A stretch of DNA of 64,000 bases from Roseobacter fucihabitans (GCF_014337925.2 NZ_CP143423.1:2572501-2636500), one strand, 5' to 3'. Counted from the first letter of the stretch, positions 47,476 through 57,730 are shown. Notes: generated by a model not told the origin, from the sequence alone. Made by a program: numbers and translations.

Positions 47476-48135
47476 CTAGCCCTTCGGTGCGAGCAGTTTC
47501 AGCGCCGCCCGGATCAGCGTCGGCGTATCGGCACCGGGGTTTTCACCTGCCGCCTGCGCCACGGCCCCCGCCGCATCGCCCGGACCGTAGCCGAGGTTGC
47601 CAAGCGCCGAAAGCGCATCCGCCTGCGCCGAAGAGGACGGTTGCGGGATCGGCGCAGCTGTGGCGGAGGTCTCGATGACCTCCGCCACAGCTTCTCCCCT
47701 CGCCTGCGCAACCGTCCCGCCCATGGCCATCATGCTGGGCGCCTTATCCTTCAAATCCAACACCACGCGTTGCGCGATTTTCGGCCCCACACCCTTGGCG
47801 GCCTTGACCGCGTTCCAATCGCCCAGCGCAATCGCGCGGCTGACACCATCCGTCCCCAGCGTCCCCAATATGGCCAGCGACGCCTTGGCCCCCACGCCCT
47901 GCACCGAGGTCAACAAACGGTGCCATTCCTTTTCCGCCAATGTGGTGAAGCCAAACAACTGCAACAGGTCCTCGCGCACCACAAGATCGGTAAAAAGCGC
48001 CACCACCTGCCCCACACCCGGCAGGCTCGCCATCGTCCGATCCGAGCAATAGACCAGATATCCAACGCCGCGCACGTCGATCAACACATGATCCAGCGCG
48101 CGGTAATCAATCCGACCGGTGATTTTGCCAATCAT
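47476..48135 (-). CDS. ruvA: Holliday junction binding protein RuvA
   Basis: A 219-residue protein with the OB-fold start [11 protein letters not shown], the helix-hairpin-helix middle ([17 protein letters not shown] and [24 protein letters not shown] region) and a C-terminal RuvB-contact domain ([16 protein letters not shown]). ATG 48133-48135 overlaps the ruvC stop by four bases; a longer frame inside ruvC is unlikely to be used. Confidence 0.96.
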   Translation of the reverse strand: MIGKITGRIDYRALDHVLIDVRGVGYLVYCSDRTMASLPGVGQVVALFTDLVVREDLLQLFGFTTLAEKEWHRLLTSVQGVGAKASLAILGTLGTDGVSRAIALGDWNAVKAAKGVGPKIAQRVVLDLKDKAPSMMAMGGTVAQARGEAVAEVIETSATAAPIPQPSSSAQADALSALGNLGYGPGDAAGAVAQAAGENPGADTPTLIRAALKLLAPKG

Positions 48136-48656
48136 GCCCGCGCCCTCTCGATGGCCGCGCTCAACCCGCTGGCCCCGCCGTAATGCGCATGACAAATCGC
48201 AATGGCCAAGGCATCCGCCGCATCCGGGCCCGCGATCACGGCACCGGGCAATTGCATCTGCACCATGTGCAAGACTTGGTTCTTATCCGCATGGCCGACA
48301 CCGACAACGGCCTTTTTCACCGTATTGGGGGCGTATTCCCCCACGCTCAATCCGGCTTGTGCCGGGACCAGCATCGCAATCCCGCGCGCTTGGCCGAGCT
48401 TGAGCGTCCCGGCACCGTCTTTGTTCACGAAGGTCTGCTCGACAGCGGCCTGATCGGGTAAAAACTGCGCGAAAATCGCGCTCAATTGGACATGCAAGGA
48501 CAGCAATCGCGCACTCAGCGCCTCACCGGTTGATCGGCAAATGCCATTGGCGACGTGAGTCGTTTTACTGCCGACGACATCAACCACGCCCCATCCCAGG
48601 TTGCGCAACCCCGGATCAATGCCAATTATCCGTACCAAATGCCCTGTCCCGCTCAT
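48132..48656 (-). CDS. ruvC: Crossover junction endodeoxyribonuclease RuvC
   Basis: A 174-residue RNase H-fold resolvase. Catalytic acids are in [14 protein letters not shown] (Asp14), AAVEQTFVN (Glu) and [15 protein letters not shown] near the end. It cuts Holliday junctions symmetrically after RuvAB migration. It is first in the ruvCAB unit, and reads away from the DUF1127 gene. Confidence 0.96.
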   Translation of the reverse strand: MSGTGHLVRIIGIDPGLRNLGWGVVDVVGSKTTHVANGICRSTGEALSARLLSLHVQLSAIFAQFLPDQAAVEQTFVNKDGAGTLKLGQARGIAMLVPAQAGLSVGEYAPNTVKKAVVGVGHADKNQVLHMVQMQLPGAVIAGPDAADALAIAICHAHYGGASGLSAAIERARA

Positions 48657-48969
48657 TTATGTCTTTTTTTATGCATTAGCACGAATGGCGAACATCCGCC
48701 AAGCGGTTCCTTTTGACATCGCCATAGGCTGCGCCACGGGGTGATACCGCAATTTCCGGGCCGAAATACGTCACTTCAGGACCGATTTCCGACAGATCTC
48801 AATCATTATTTATTGTTTATTTACCTATGGTTAACCAACCCAACGACCCATGCACGGCGCGCATATCACACATGCAAGTTCTCACCTTGCTGAAAATTCG
48901 GGCACACCCTATCTGCCCTTCATCACACACCGGCCCGACCGGTTCACATTCAAAAAGAGGACGGCCCAA
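48657..48969. other. 313-bp divergent intergenic region
   Basis: Lies between ruvC (minus) and the DUF1127 gene (plus). No supported ORF; an upstream in-frame extension of the DUF1127 gene is open but has no family sequence. It holds an AT-rich stretch (48798-48828) and GGTTAACCAA at 48829-48838. It must contain both promoters; I found no clean sigma-70 pair. Confidence 0.4.
48829..48838. promoter_or_regulatory. Possible CtrA half-site upstream of the DUF1127 gene
   Basis: GGTTAACCAA, sharing GTTAACCAA with the stretch upstream of dprA. It lies about 130 bp before the DUF1127 start and about 170 bp before ruvC. Only a half-site is present, so a regulatory role is speculative. Confidence 0.2.
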
Positions 48970-49188
48970 ATGTCTACATTCGACACATCCCGCACCACCT
49001 ACGGCACCGCATCCGCAGTAAGCCGTTTCTTTGCCATGATCTCCGATATCACAACATCTGTTGTTGCCTGGAACGACGCCCGCGTGACACGTAACGCTTT
49101 GGCCGCATTGAGCGACCGGGAACTGGATGACATCGGCCTGAGCCGGTCGGACATCGACGCTATCGCAGATAGAAACATCATCCGCTGA
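48970..49188 (+). CDS. DUF1127 small protein
   Basis: A 72-residue protein with the C-terminal DUF1127 motif (LAALSDRELDDIGLSRSDID, residues 45-64), rich in Arg and Asp. Some family members in alphaproteobacteria bind RNA or affect phosphate and C metabolism; most are uncharacterised. ATG 48970 follows GAGG 10 nt upstream. It stands alone and ends before a strong terminator. Confidence 0.88.
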   Translation: MSTFDTSRTTYGTASAVSRFFAMISDITTSVVAWNDARVTRNALAALSDRELDDIGLSRSDIDAIADRNIIR

Positions 49189-49227
49189 TGAGGATCGCGC
49201 GCCCCTTTTGATCGGCGCGCCTGAATG

Positions 49228-49262
49228 AAACCGCCTCTTCTTGCCGGAAGGGGCGGTTTTTT
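49228..49262 (+). terminator. Intrinsic terminator after the DUF1127 gene
   Basis: AAACCGCC (49228-49235) pairs with GGCGGTTT (49252-49259), and the T-run continues to 49262. It lies 40 bp after the stop. On the minus strand the A-run also gives a T-run, so it may serve prmA from the other side as well. Confidence 0.8.
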
Positions 49263-49319
49263 CGTGCCATATTTTTTGTCCCGGACCCGGTGCAGAGCAG
49301 GCGGTCGCGCATTAGGGGT

Positions 49320-50195
49320 TCAGCGCTCGGTGTTGACCAGGGTCAGGGTCGTCCAATCCATGATCTCTTCGCGGTGGTGGAGGCCGAGGCCTGCATGAGC
49401 GTAGGTTGCGATCACATCATCGGCCTGCTCATTCAGGATGCCCGACAGGATCGCATATCCGCCAGGTTTCAGGTGGCGCGCCATGTCCGGTGCCAGGGCG
49501 ATCAGCGGGCCCTTGAGGATATTGGCAAAGACAAGATCAAAGGGGCTGGCCTCCAAAAGAGCCGGATGATCGAACCCGGCGGCCTCAACGCAGATCACAC
49601 GCCCTTCCAACCCGTTGGCGGCCGCATTGCTGGCGGCAACCTCAACCGCAACCTGATCGATGTCACTGGCCAGAACCGGATGCGGCCAGATCCGCGCGGC
49701 TGCCATCGCCAGAACCGCCGTCCCGCAGCCGATATCAACGACGTTTTCTCCGACGACCCCGGCATTCGCGAGCCGGTCCAGGGCGCGCAGACAGCCCAAG
49801 GTCGTGCCGTGGTGCCCGGTGCCAAAGGCCATCGCCGCCTCGATCAACAACGGCTCGCAGCCCTGTGGCACCTTATCGGCGTCATGGCTGCCATAAACAA
49901 AAAACCGCCCCGCAGCGACGGGGGAAAGCTCCCGGCGCACATGCGCCACCCAATCGGTTTCGGGCAGTTCGGATACCACGAAAGGTTTGGCCCCCATGGC
50001 CAGCGCAAGTAGGGTCAGCGCCGTATCATCGGGCATTTCGGTAAAGTAACCGCCAACCTCCCAAAGCCCCGAGCCGTCCTCGACCTCAAACACACCAATG
50101 CCGGTCGGCTCGGGCATCAGGTTCTCCATCGCCGCACCAAGATTTTCGGCGGCGGCTTTGCCAGGCAGAGTCGTCAGGGCGGTGAACGTAGGCAT
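49320..50195 (-). CDS. prmA: Ribosomal protein L11 methyltransferase
   Basis: A 291-residue SAM-dependent methyltransferase for L11. The N-terminal domain is followed by FGTGHHGTTLGCLRALD, the SAM-binding VVDIGCGTAVLAMAA and DLVFANILKGPLIALAP, all PrmA motifs. It overlaps the stop of the MATE gene by one base (TGATG), so the MFS-MATE-prmA genes are likely one transcript. Confidence 0.95.
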   Translation of the reverse strand: MPTFTALTTLPGKAAAENLGAAMENLMPEPTGIGVFEVEDGSGLWEVGGYFTEMPDDTALTLLALAMGAKPFVVSELPETDWVAHVRRELSPVAAGRFFVYGSHDADKVPQGCEPLLIEAAMAFGTGHHGTTLGCLRALDRLANAGVVGENVVDIGCGTAVLAMAAARIWPHPVLASDIDQVAVEVAASNAAANGLEGRVICVEAAGFDHPALLEASPFDLVFANILKGPLIALAPDMARHLKPGGYAILSGILNEQADDVIATYAHAGLGLHHREEIMDWTTLTLVNTER

Positions 50196-51586
50196 CAGTC
50201 TCTCCGATAGCGGTCCGGGTTCGGGTAGGGCCGCGCGGCGGGAAGGTCAAGCGGGTCGGGCGCATCTGCGCGCAATCCGCGCACGAAATGCCACCCCCAG
50301 AGCGCGGAGAGCAGACCGACAAGCGCGCTGGCCGCGGCCTGCCCGTAGATCACCCCCGGCGCGCCATAGATCGTTGCCAGAAACGCCGCCGCAGGCCAGC
50401 TGAGCACCCCGTCCTTGGTCCAGTTCACCAATGTCGAGCGCCCCGGCCTGCCCAGATTGTTGAAGGCGGCATTGGACACGAACAAGGCACCGATAAAGAT
50501 GAACCCGCCGACACCGATCGTCGAGAAGGCATAAAGCACCTCTGCCCCCTGCCCGGTCAGCCCGAAGGCCGCGATCACATAGGGCGTCGCCAGGAACAGC
50601 ACGCCCCATGTGGCCATCGTATAGGCCAGACAGAATATCAAAGCGTCGCGGTAGGTGCTGCGCAGCCGATCATATTGCCCCGCGCCAAAATTCTGACCGA
50701 AAATGCCACCAACGGCACCTGACAGCGCAAAGACACCGCCGAAGGCCACAACCGTCAAGCGCCCCACCACAGCCCAGGCCGCCACCGCGTCATCACCAAA
50801 CGGGGCCATGACGATGGTCAGGAAGTAATTCCCCGCAGGGGTCGCCATCTGCGTCGCGATCGCGGGCAAGGCGACCAGCATATAGGGGCGCAGAACCCGC
50901 GCGAGGCGGCTGCGCGAGGGTAAGGCGATTAACCCGTGCTGGTGGGCCGCGAAATAGAGCCCCAGCCCCATGAGCGCGATGCGAAAGCTGAACAATCCAA
51001 TCGCCGCCCCGTCCAACCCAAGCCCCAACCCCAGGATCAGGATCGGGTCGATCACCATCAACAAGCTCCCCGACAACAACGTCACATACATCGCCTTGGC
51101 TCCGAAGCCATCCGCGCGCAGAACACCGGAGGCGATCATCCCAACGGCCATAAACACCAGCGACGGCATGGTGAAGGCGAGGTAGCGCGCAGCAAGGGCC
51201 GCCGTTTCCCCCGTGGCCCCGGCCAGCGCAATAAGGTCATGGCGCAACAGGACGACGAGCGTGGCCACCAGCCCCTGAATGGTGGCGGCAATGATGATGG
51301 CGGCCCCGGCCTGTTCGCGCGCCGCGTCGCGCTGGCCTGCGCCGATGCTGCGTGACACCAGCGCGGTCGCGGCGATCATCAGACCAACGCCGGAGGAGAC
51401 GGAGAAGAACTGCACCGCAAAAGCAAAGCCGATGGCAGCAACGAGCGTGGCGTCCCCAAGCTGCGAAATCCACAGCAGGTTGGCGGCATCTACCAGAAAC
51501 ACGAAAGTGATGCCCATCGCCCCGGTCGCCGTCATCCGAACGACATGCCCCATGGTGGAGCCCGTCAGAAAGCGGCCTTGCGTCAT
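50195..51586 (-). CDS. MATE family efflux transporter
   Basis: A 463-residue, 12-helix multidrug and toxin extrusion protein. Two homologous halves are visible, with the family pattern PSLVFMAVGMIASGVLRADG and FGAGQYDRLRSTYRDA. It exports cationic compounds in exchange for Na+ or H+; the substrate cannot be told. It overlaps the MFS gene by four bases and prmA by one. Confidence 0.9.
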   Translation of the reverse strand: MTQGRFLTGSTMGHVVRMTATGAMGITFVFLVDAANLLWISQLGDATLVAAIGFAFAVQFFSVSSGVGLMIAATALVSRSIGAGQRDAAREQAGAAIIIAATIQGLVATLVVLLRHDLIALAGATGETAALAARYLAFTMPSLVFMAVGMIASGVLRADGFGAKAMYVTLLSGSLLMVIDPILILGLGLGLDGAAIGLFSFRIALMGLGLYFAAHQHGLIALPSRSRLARVLRPYMLVALPAIATQMATPAGNYFLTIVMAPFGDDAVAAWAVVGRLTVVAFGGVFALSGAVGGIFGQNFGAGQYDRLRSTYRDALIFCLAYTMATWGVLFLATPYVIAAFGLTGQGAEVLYAFSTIGVGGFIFIGALFVSNAAFNNLGRPGRSTLVNWTKDGVLSWPAAAFLATIYGAPGVIYGQAAASALVGLLSALWGWHFVRGLRADAPDPLDLPAARPYPNPDRYRRD

Positions 51587-52815
51587 TCCGCCGGGGCCGG
51601 GACCACGCGGGCGAAAATCGTCTCATTGCCCTTTTCGGGATGGCGCGGGATCATCGTGGCGAGGATCAGCGAGATGCTGGCCATACCGGCCGCCATCAGG
51701 AAAACGGCAGCGGGAGACACCAGCCAGATCAGGCCGAGCAGCACCGGCAGGAACACCGCCGCGATGTGATTGATCGTGAAAGCCACGGCGGCAGTGGGCG
51801 CGATATCGCCGGGGTCACCGATTTTCTGGAAATAGGTTTTCATCGCCAACGCCAGCCCAAAGAACATGTGATCAATCACATAGAGGAATGCGGCGACCTG
51901 AAACCCCCAGTCATAGAAATAGACGCCGCCGTAAGCCAGAAACACGCAGACCAGCCCGGCATATTCAAACACCAGCGCATTGCGTTCGCCAAAACGCGCC
52001 ACGATATGCCCGAGAAAGGGGGCGACCGCCATGTTGATCACCAGGTTGATCAGATAGAGGCCAACGACCTCATGCACCTGAAAGCCGAATTTCTCGACCA
52101 TCATGAAGCCCGCAAAAACCATGAAGATCTGACGCCGCGCGCCCGACATGAATTGCAGCGCGTAATAGAGCCAATAGCGTTTGCGCAGGATCATGCGTTT
52201 GATCTGCGGATGAGGGGCCTCGAATTGCGGATAGGCGATCATGGCGAAAATCGCGATGGCGACCGTGACCCCGCCCCCTGCCATAAAGACGATGTTATAG
52301 GTGAGCCCCAGCGGCTCCCACAGGATCATGATCACGAAATAAACGATGAACGTCGCCGCCGACCCAGCAGCCAGCAACCAGCCCAGGATTTGTGGCGCTT
52401 TGTCCTTGGGCAGCCATTGCAATTGCAGCGATTGGTTCACCGTCTCGTAATAATGAAAGCCCACCGAGCTGAGGAAGGTCAGGATCAGGATACCCGTAAG
52501 CTCTGGAAACCAGGCGGTGATGGCCGTGGCACAGCCCAGCAGGACCAGCGACACAAGCCCCAGCACCTGTTCGCGCATCACCATGATCACGGCGATCACA
52601 CCCACGGCCAGAAACCCCGGAATTTCGCGGATCGTGTGCAGCAGGCCAATGTCGGCCCCATCAAAACCCGCGACCTCCTTGGTGAAATTATTCAGCAGCG
52701 CGTACCAGGTGAAGAACGCAATCGGCATCGCAAAGGCCATGACGAACAGCAGCGTGATGGGCCTGCGCCAAAGCGGCATGTGCCGTGCATCGGCAAGGGG
52801 AACAAATCTGGCCAT
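51583..52815 (-). CDS. MFS transporter
   Basis: A 410-residue protein with about 12 membrane helices and a central cytoplasmic loop (KRMILRKRYWL). Topology fits the major facilitator superfamily; signature motifs are weak, so the subfamily is uncertain. ATG at 52813-52815. It is first in a tight unit with the MATE transporter and prmA, which hints at a shared export or uptake role, but that is guesswork. Confidence 0.85.
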   Translation of the reverse strand: MARFVPLADARHMPLWRRPITLLFVMAFAMPIAFFTWYALLNNFTKEVAGFDGADIGLLHTIREIPGFLAVGVIAVIMVMREQVLGLVSLVLLGCATAITAWFPELTGILILTFLSSVGFHYYETVNQSLQLQWLPKDKAPQILGWLLAAGSAATFIVYFVIMILWEPLGLTYNIVFMAGGGVTVAIAIFAMIAYPQFEAPHPQIKRMILRKRYWLYYALQFMSGARRQIFMVFAGFMMVEKFGFQVHEVVGLYLINLVINMAVAPFLGHIVARFGERNALVFEYAGLVCVFLAYGGVYFYDWGFQVAAFLYVIDHMFFGLALAMKTYFQKIGDPGDIAPTAAVAFTINHIAAVFLPVLLGLIWLVSPAAVFLMAAGMASISLILATMIPRHPEKGNETIFARVVPAPAE

Positions 52816-52883
52816 GGAATTTGTCTATGCCTTTTGTCGCGACTTGGCGAGACGCAAAAGCGCAAGGGTCCTGTGCACGCACG

Positions 52884-55106
52884 TCAATAAAAACTCTGCG
52901 GGTCGATGTCCACGGCCAGACGCAGATCGCCCTTGAGGCGCAGCTGCGCAACCCATTTGGACAGAGCCGCTTGCAGGGGCGCGGATTTCTCCGCCTTGAC
53001 CAGCAGGCGTACCCGGTGACGCCCGCGCACGCGGGCGATGGGGGCGGGCGCGGGCCCGAAAACCTGCGCTCCGATGGCGCGCAGGGGGGCGTCTTGTCGT
53101 GCCAGCGAGTTACCCGCCTCAAAGACCGCCGCCACATCCGGCCCGCTCAGAATGATCCCGGCCATGCGCCCATAGGGCGGCACGCCAGCGGCCTCGCGTT
53201 CCCGCGCCTCCGCCGCCCAGAACCGCTCCTCGTCCCCTGCCAGAATGGCACGGATCACCGGATGTTCGGGTTGATAGGTCTGCATCAAAGCAGTACCAGG
53301 TTTTTCAGCGCGCCCGGCCCGCCCCGCGACCTGGCGCATCAATTGAAACGTGCGCTCTGCGGCGCGCAGATCGGACCCTTGCAGGCCAAGGTCCGCATCA
53401 ATCACCCCCACCAGCGTCAGTTTGGGAAAATTATGCCCCTTGGCGACCAGTTGCGTGCCGATGATCACGTCGGCAGCCCCCTCAGCAATCCCCTCAATCT
53501 CCGCCTTGAGGGCGCGCGCGGTGCCGTACATGTCTGAACTAAGCGTTGCAATCCGTGCTTCGGGAAACAGCGCTGCCGCTTCTTCGCCCAACCGCTCCAC
53601 ACCCGGACCCACCGCCGCCAAACGACCCTCGACCTCGCAGGACGGGCACACCTCTGGCATCGGTTTGCTCTCGCCGCATTGATGGCACACGAGCCGTTTG
53701 AGAAACCGGTGCTCCACCATGCGCGCGTCGCAATCATCGCACCCGATCTGATGCCCGCACGCCCGACATAATGTAATCGGGGCGTAGCCCCGGCGATTTA
53801 TGAACAGCAGCGATTGTTCACCCCGCTCAAGGCGTGCGGTGACCGCGTCCTGCAATTGCTTGGAGACCCACCGATCCGAGGGCAGCTTCTCGGCCCGCAT
53901 GTCGATCGCGCGCATCTCCGGCATGACAGCAGGGCCAAAGCGCGAGGTTAGTTCTAGACGCTTATACTTGCCCGCCTGCGCATTGGCCCAACTCTCCAGG
54001 CTGGGCGTGGCCGAGGCCAGCACCACCTGCGCCCCGCAGATCGACGCGCGCAACACCGCCATATCCCGCGCATTATAAAGTACGCCCTCCTCCTGCTTAT
54101 ACGATGTGTCATGTTCCTCATCGACCACGATCAGGCCAAGGTTCTGGAACGGCAGGAACAGCGCCGAGCGCGCACCGATCACCAATTGCGCATCCCCCTG
54201 CCCGACCATGCGCCAAATGCGGCGCCGTTCGGTCATGGTCGCCCCGGAATGCCACTCAGCCGGTTTTGCCCCGAACCGCGCCTGCACCCGCGTCAGGAAC
54301 TCCGCCGTCAGCGCGATTTCAGGGAGTAACACAAGCGCCTGACGTCCCGAGCGCAGAGCCGCCGCGACCGCCTCCAAATAGACCTCGGTCTTGCCCGATC
54401 CCGTCACCCCGCGCAACAATGTGGTGCCATAGGTTTCGCTTGCAACAGCGTCCGCCAATTGCGCGGCCCCTGCCGCCTGATCCGGGGTTAGTGCCTTGCC
54501 GGGCAGCGCGGGATCAAGGCGTGCAAAAGGCAAATCGCGTGGGCTGTCCTCTTCGGCCACCGCATTCTGCGCCACCAGCCCCTTAACCACAGACGTCCCC
54601 ACGCCCGCCATTTCGGCCAGCTCTTTGAGGGTAAATGCCAGATCGCCATAAGCGCTCAGCGCATCCAGAACCTTGCGCCGCGCCGCCGTCATCTTATCCG
54701 GCTCGTTCGCACCGCGCCGGTAGATTTTGCGCATCGAGGGCGGATCACCCAGCCCCGGCGCGCGCGTCGCCAAACGCAACATCGCGGGCATCGGCGTCAG
54801 CGTATAATCCGCCGCCCGCTCCAGAAAGCGGCGCATTTCCAAACGCATCGGAGCCACATCCAGCACCCGCATCACCGCGCGAATTTTCGTGCGATCATAA
54901 TCCCCCTGCCCCGGCCCCCAGACCACGCCCAACACCTTGCGCGGGCCCAAAGGCACCTCGACAAAAGCGCCCAGATGGCACCCGCCCTCGGGCGCGCGAT
55001 AATCCAGCGCACGCCCCAGCGGCTGCGTGGTAAGCACACCGATCAGATCACCAGGCTCGTAAAATTGCGGCAGGCTCAACAGGCAAGCTCCGGAGGAAGG
55101 GGACAT
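52884..55106 (-). CDS. priA: Primosomal protein N' (replication restart helicase PriA)
   Basis: A 740-residue SF2 helicase that restarts stalled replication forks. The 3'-DNA-binding domain is N-terminal, Walker A GVTGSGKT is at 233-240, DEEH at 329-332, and eight Cys (447, 450, 456, 459, 474, 477, 487, 490) form the two zinc sites. The stop is 68 bp from the MFS gene. The ribosome binding site is weak. Confidence 0.96.
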   Translation of the reverse strand: MSPSSGACLLSLPQFYEPGDLIGVLTTQPLGRALDYRAPEGGCHLGAFVEVPLGPRKVLGVVWGPGQGDYDRTKIRAVMRVLDVAPMRLEMRRFLERAADYTLTPMPAMLRLATRAPGLGDPPSMRKIYRRGANEPDKMTAARRKVLDALSAYGDLAFTLKELAEMAGVGTSVVKGLVAQNAVAEEDSPRDLPFARLDPALPGKALTPDQAAGAAQLADAVASETYGTTLLRGVTGSGKTEVYLEAVAAALRSGRQALVLLPEIALTAEFLTRVQARFGAKPAEWHSGATMTERRRIWRMVGQGDAQLVIGARSALFLPFQNLGLIVVDEEHDTSYKQEEGVLYNARDMAVLRASICGAQVVLASATPSLESWANAQAGKYKRLELTSRFGPAVMPEMRAIDMRAEKLPSDRWVSKQLQDAVTARLERGEQSLLFINRRGYAPITLCRACGHQIGCDDCDARMVEHRFLKRLVCHQCGESKPMPEVCPSCEVEGRLAAVGPGVERLGEEAAALFPEARIATLSSDMYGTARALKAEIEGIAEGAADVIIGTQLVAKGHNFPKLTLVGVIDADLGLQGSDLRAAERTFQLMRQVAGRAGRAEKPGTALMQTYQPEHPVIRAILAGDEERFWAAEAREREAAGVPPYGRMAGIILSGPDVAAVFEAGNSLARQDAPLRAIGAQVFGPAPAPIARVRGRHRVRLLVKAEKSAPLQAALSKWVAQLRLKGDLRLAVDIDPQSFY

Positions 55107-55200
55107 TTCAGGGTTTCAGCATCGCAGATCATGCGCTAAAGCCAAGCGCAAGAGACAAACCTGTTAGCGGTCACATCAATTTTCGAAAGGAACACTACGG

Positions 55201-55854
55201 ATGAAATTCTTTGTCGACACAGCCGACACCCAGGCCATCAGCGAGCTTAACGACCTTGGCATGGTGGACGGGGTCACGACAAACCCCTCCCTGATCCTGA
55301 AATCCGGGCGCGATATCCTCGAAGTCACAAAGGAAATCTGCGCGATTGTGCAAGGCCCGGTGAGCGCCGAAGTGGTCGCTCTGGAAGCCGAAGCGATGAT
55401 CGCCGAGGGGCGCAAGCTGGCGGAAATCGCCCAGAACATCACCGTCAAACTGCCACTGACCTGGGACGGGCTGAAGGCCTGCAAAGTGCTGTCGGGAGAG
55501 GGCAAAATGGTCAATGTGACGCTTTGTTTCTCCGCCAATCAGGCGCTTCTGGCCGCCAAAGCCGGCGCGACTTTCATCAGCCCGTTCATCGGGCGGCTCG
55601 ATGACATCAATCTGGACGGCATGGAATTGATCCAGGACATCCGTACGATCTATGATAATTTCGGCTTTGAAACACAGATCCTTGCTGCCTCCATTCGCTC
55701 GGTGAACCACGTGCAGGACGCCGCGCTGATTGGCGCTGACGTGATCACCGCGCCCCCCGAGGTCATCAAGAAACTCGCAACCCACCCGCTGACCGACAAG
55801 GGGCTGGAGCAGTTCATGGCTGATTGGGCCAAGACCGGTCAGAAAATCATCTGA
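55201..55854 (+). CDS. Transaldolase (short TalB/Fsa-like class)
   Basis: A 217-residue class I aldolase of the TalC/Fsa-like subfamily. The Schiff-base lysine is Lys83 in [12 protein letters not shown], and the start [13 protein letters not shown] and [14 protein letters not shown] are typical. In this length class, true transaldolase is more usual than fructose-6-phosphate aldolase. It moves a dihydroxyacetone unit in the pentose phosphate pathway. GAAAGGA lies before the ATG. Confidence 0.93.
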   Translation: MKFFVDTADTQAISELNDLGMVDGVTTNPSLILKSGRDILEVTKEICAIVQGPVSAEVVALEAEAMIAEGRKLAEIAQNITVKLPLTWDGLKACKVLSGEGKMVNVTLCFSANQALLAAKAGATFISPFIGRLDDINLDGMELIQDIRTIYDNFGFETQILAASIRSVNHVQDAALIGADVITAPPEVIKKLATHPLTDKGLEQFMADWAKTGQKII

Positions 55855-55867
55855 TTACCGCTCAAAC

Positions 55868-55902
55868 TTCGGTGCCCGTGACCTCAAGGCGCTGGCACCG
55901 AA
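55868..55902 (+). terminator. Stem-loop after the transaldolase gene
   Basis: TTCGGTGCC (55868-55876) and GGCACCGAA (55894-55902) form a perfect 9-bp stem with a 17-nt loop, 14 bp after the stop. No T-run follows, so termination is uncertain. Confidence 0.4.
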
Positions 55903-56000
55903 CAGCAACACCCGCAACGATCTTGAGGGGGCGGGCTCATTTGAGTGCAGATTTCATAGGGGTTTTGTGATACCTGTATGAAAAAACAAAAGAGCATCAA

Positions 56001-56708
56001 ATGAGCAGCACCCCAAAAATCGAAGACGCCCTGCGCGAGGCAATCATGTCGCGCCCCGATGTGATCCTTGAAGACAGCGATGTCATGAAGGCGCTGATTG
56101 CGGCGAATGACCGCTCTCTGGGCGATAATATCGTCGATCTGCGCGGGATCGCCATGGCGCGTATGGAAAACCAGCTGGACCGGCTGGAAAACACCCACCG
56201 CTCTGTCATTGCCGCCGCTTACGAAAACCTCGCCGGCACGCAACAAATCCACCGTGCGATCCTGCGGATGATGGAGCCTGAGACCCCGGAGGGGTTCCTG
56301 CACGATCTGGGCGGTGAAATTGGCGACATCCTGCGTGTGGATGGTATCAAGCTGGTGCTGGACTCCGGTGATCCGGACGGCGCGCTTTTCGCCAATACCC
56401 CCGATGACGTGCTGCGGATTGGCGATGCGGGGTTCATCAATACTTACCTCGGCACCAGAGGACAGAGCGGCGCCCGCAAAGTAATCCTGCGCCAGATCCA
56501 AGGGGGGACGGCGTTCATTTACGGCGAAAAAGCGGAGCAAATGCAATCCGAAGCCTGCCTGACGCTTGATCTGGGGGGGGATATGGGCGCTGGCCTGCTG
56601 GTCCTGGCCTCCTGCGATCCGCTTATGTTTGCCCCTCAACAGGGCACGGATTTGCTCGATTTTCTGGCCAGTGCCGCGGAACGAATCCTGCGCCGCTGGC
56701 TGGTATGA
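56001..56708 (+). CDS. DUF484 family protein
   Basis: A 235-residue protein of the DUF484 (GAF-like) family, known for being encoded just upstream of the xerC recombinase in proteobacteria. Residues 1-70 form a helical start with a likely coiled coil (MARMENQLDRLENTHR); a GAF-like domain follows. A run of eight G at 56573-56580 is near the 3' end. The stop overlaps the xerC start by four bases. The function is unknown. Confidence 0.88.
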   Translation: MSSTPKIEDALREAIMSRPDVILEDSDVMKALIAANDRSLGDNIVDLRGIAMARMENQLDRLENTHRSVIAAAYENLAGTQQIHRAILRMMEPETPEGFLHDLGGEIGDILRVDGIKLVLDSGDPDGALFANTPDDVLRIGDAGFINTYLGTRGQSGARKVILRQIQGGTAFIYGEKAEQMQSEACLTLDLGGDMGAGLLVLASCDPLMFAPQQGTDLLDFLASAAERILRRWLV

Positions 56709-57625
56709 GCCTGATCAGCCCCGCCGCACGCGACGCGCTTGAAAACTGGCTGAGCCATCAAAGTGCCCTCAAGGGCGCGGCGGGCAACACAATCACGGCC
56801 TATCAGGGCGATGTGACCGAATTCCTCGCCTTCATCACCGAATACAAAGCCGACCAGCAGGGTCTGGCCGCCCTCGCCCGCATCAACGTGACCGACATGC
56901 GTGCCTGGATGGCACAGGCGCGCGGCACGGGACTTGGCGCGCGCTCAATGGCGCGTAAACTCTCGGCGGTAAAGGCGTTTTATCGCTGGCTGGCGGAGCG
57001 GGAGGGGTTTGAACCCACGGCCGTTCTCTCCATCCGCGCCCCGAAATTTCAGAAAAAACTGCCCCGCCCATTGGCACAGGACGCGGCGCGCAACCTCATT
57101 GACGCGATCGAGCTGCAATCGGAAAAGCCCTGGGTCGCGCTGCGCGACGTTGCCGTTGTGACGGTGCTCTGGGGCTGCGGGCTGCGGATCTCCGAGGCCT
57201 TGGGATTGCGCGGCGATGATGCGCCCCTGCCCGAAGTGCTGCGCATCATCGGCAAGGGTGGCAAGGAGCGCGTGGTGCCGGTGGTGCCTGCCGCTCGGGT
57301 GGCGGTGGATGCCTATCTGCGCGCCTGTCCGCATCCGCTTGAGACAAACGGACCTCTTTTCCATGCGGTGCGGGGGGGACCCCTTCGGCCAGGCGCGATC
57401 CAGAAAGTCATGGCCCGTGCACGCATGCAATTGGGCTTGCCCGCCAGCGCGACGCCGCATGCAATGCGGCACAGTTTCGCAACACATCTGCTGGATGCTG
57501 GCGGTGACCTGCGCGCCATTCAGGAATTGCTGGGCCATGCCTCGCTCTCCACCACCCAGACCTATACGGCGGTGGATACGGCCCGCCTGATGGAAGTTTA
57601 CGAGCGCGCCCACCCAAAGGCCTGA
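56705..57625 (+). CDS. xerC: Tyrosine recombinase XerC
   Basis: A 306-residue recombinase that resolves chromosome dimers with XerD at dif. Catalytic residues are visible: Arg161 in GLRISEAL, Lys in GKGGKER (about 184-190), HAMRH (His252, Arg255), His278 in LGHAS and Tyr287 in TQTYTAVD. It overlaps the DUF484 gene by four bases, the standard housekeeping context, so it is not a phage integrase. Confidence 0.95.
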   Translation: MSLISPAARDALENWLSHQSALKGAAGNTITAYQGDVTEFLAFITEYKADQQGLAALARINVTDMRAWMAQARGTGLGARSMARKLSAVKAFYRWLAEREGFEPTAVLSIRAPKFQKKLPRPLAQDAARNLIDAIELQSEKPWVALRDVAVVTVLWGCGLRISEALGLRGDDAPLPEVLRIIGKGGKERVVPVVPAARVAVDAYLRACPHPLETNGPLFHAVRGGPLRPGAIQKVMARARMQLGLPASATPHAMRHSFATHLLDAGGDLRAIQELLGHASLSTTQTYTAVDTARLMEVYERAHPKA

Positions 57626-57730
57626 AGGCGCTCACAGGTTTGTGCGCAATGGTGTACTGCGCGCAGCACCCCTGCCGTGCGAAGGATTTCCCTGCGGCAT
57701 TCCGCCGCACATCGTATTTGAGGGATCTTC

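Noticed and set aside
56705-57625. Tyrosine recombinase as a mark of a prophage or island
   Set aside because: It overlaps a DUF484 gene, the standard chromosomal xerC context, and no phage genes or attachment repeats are near.
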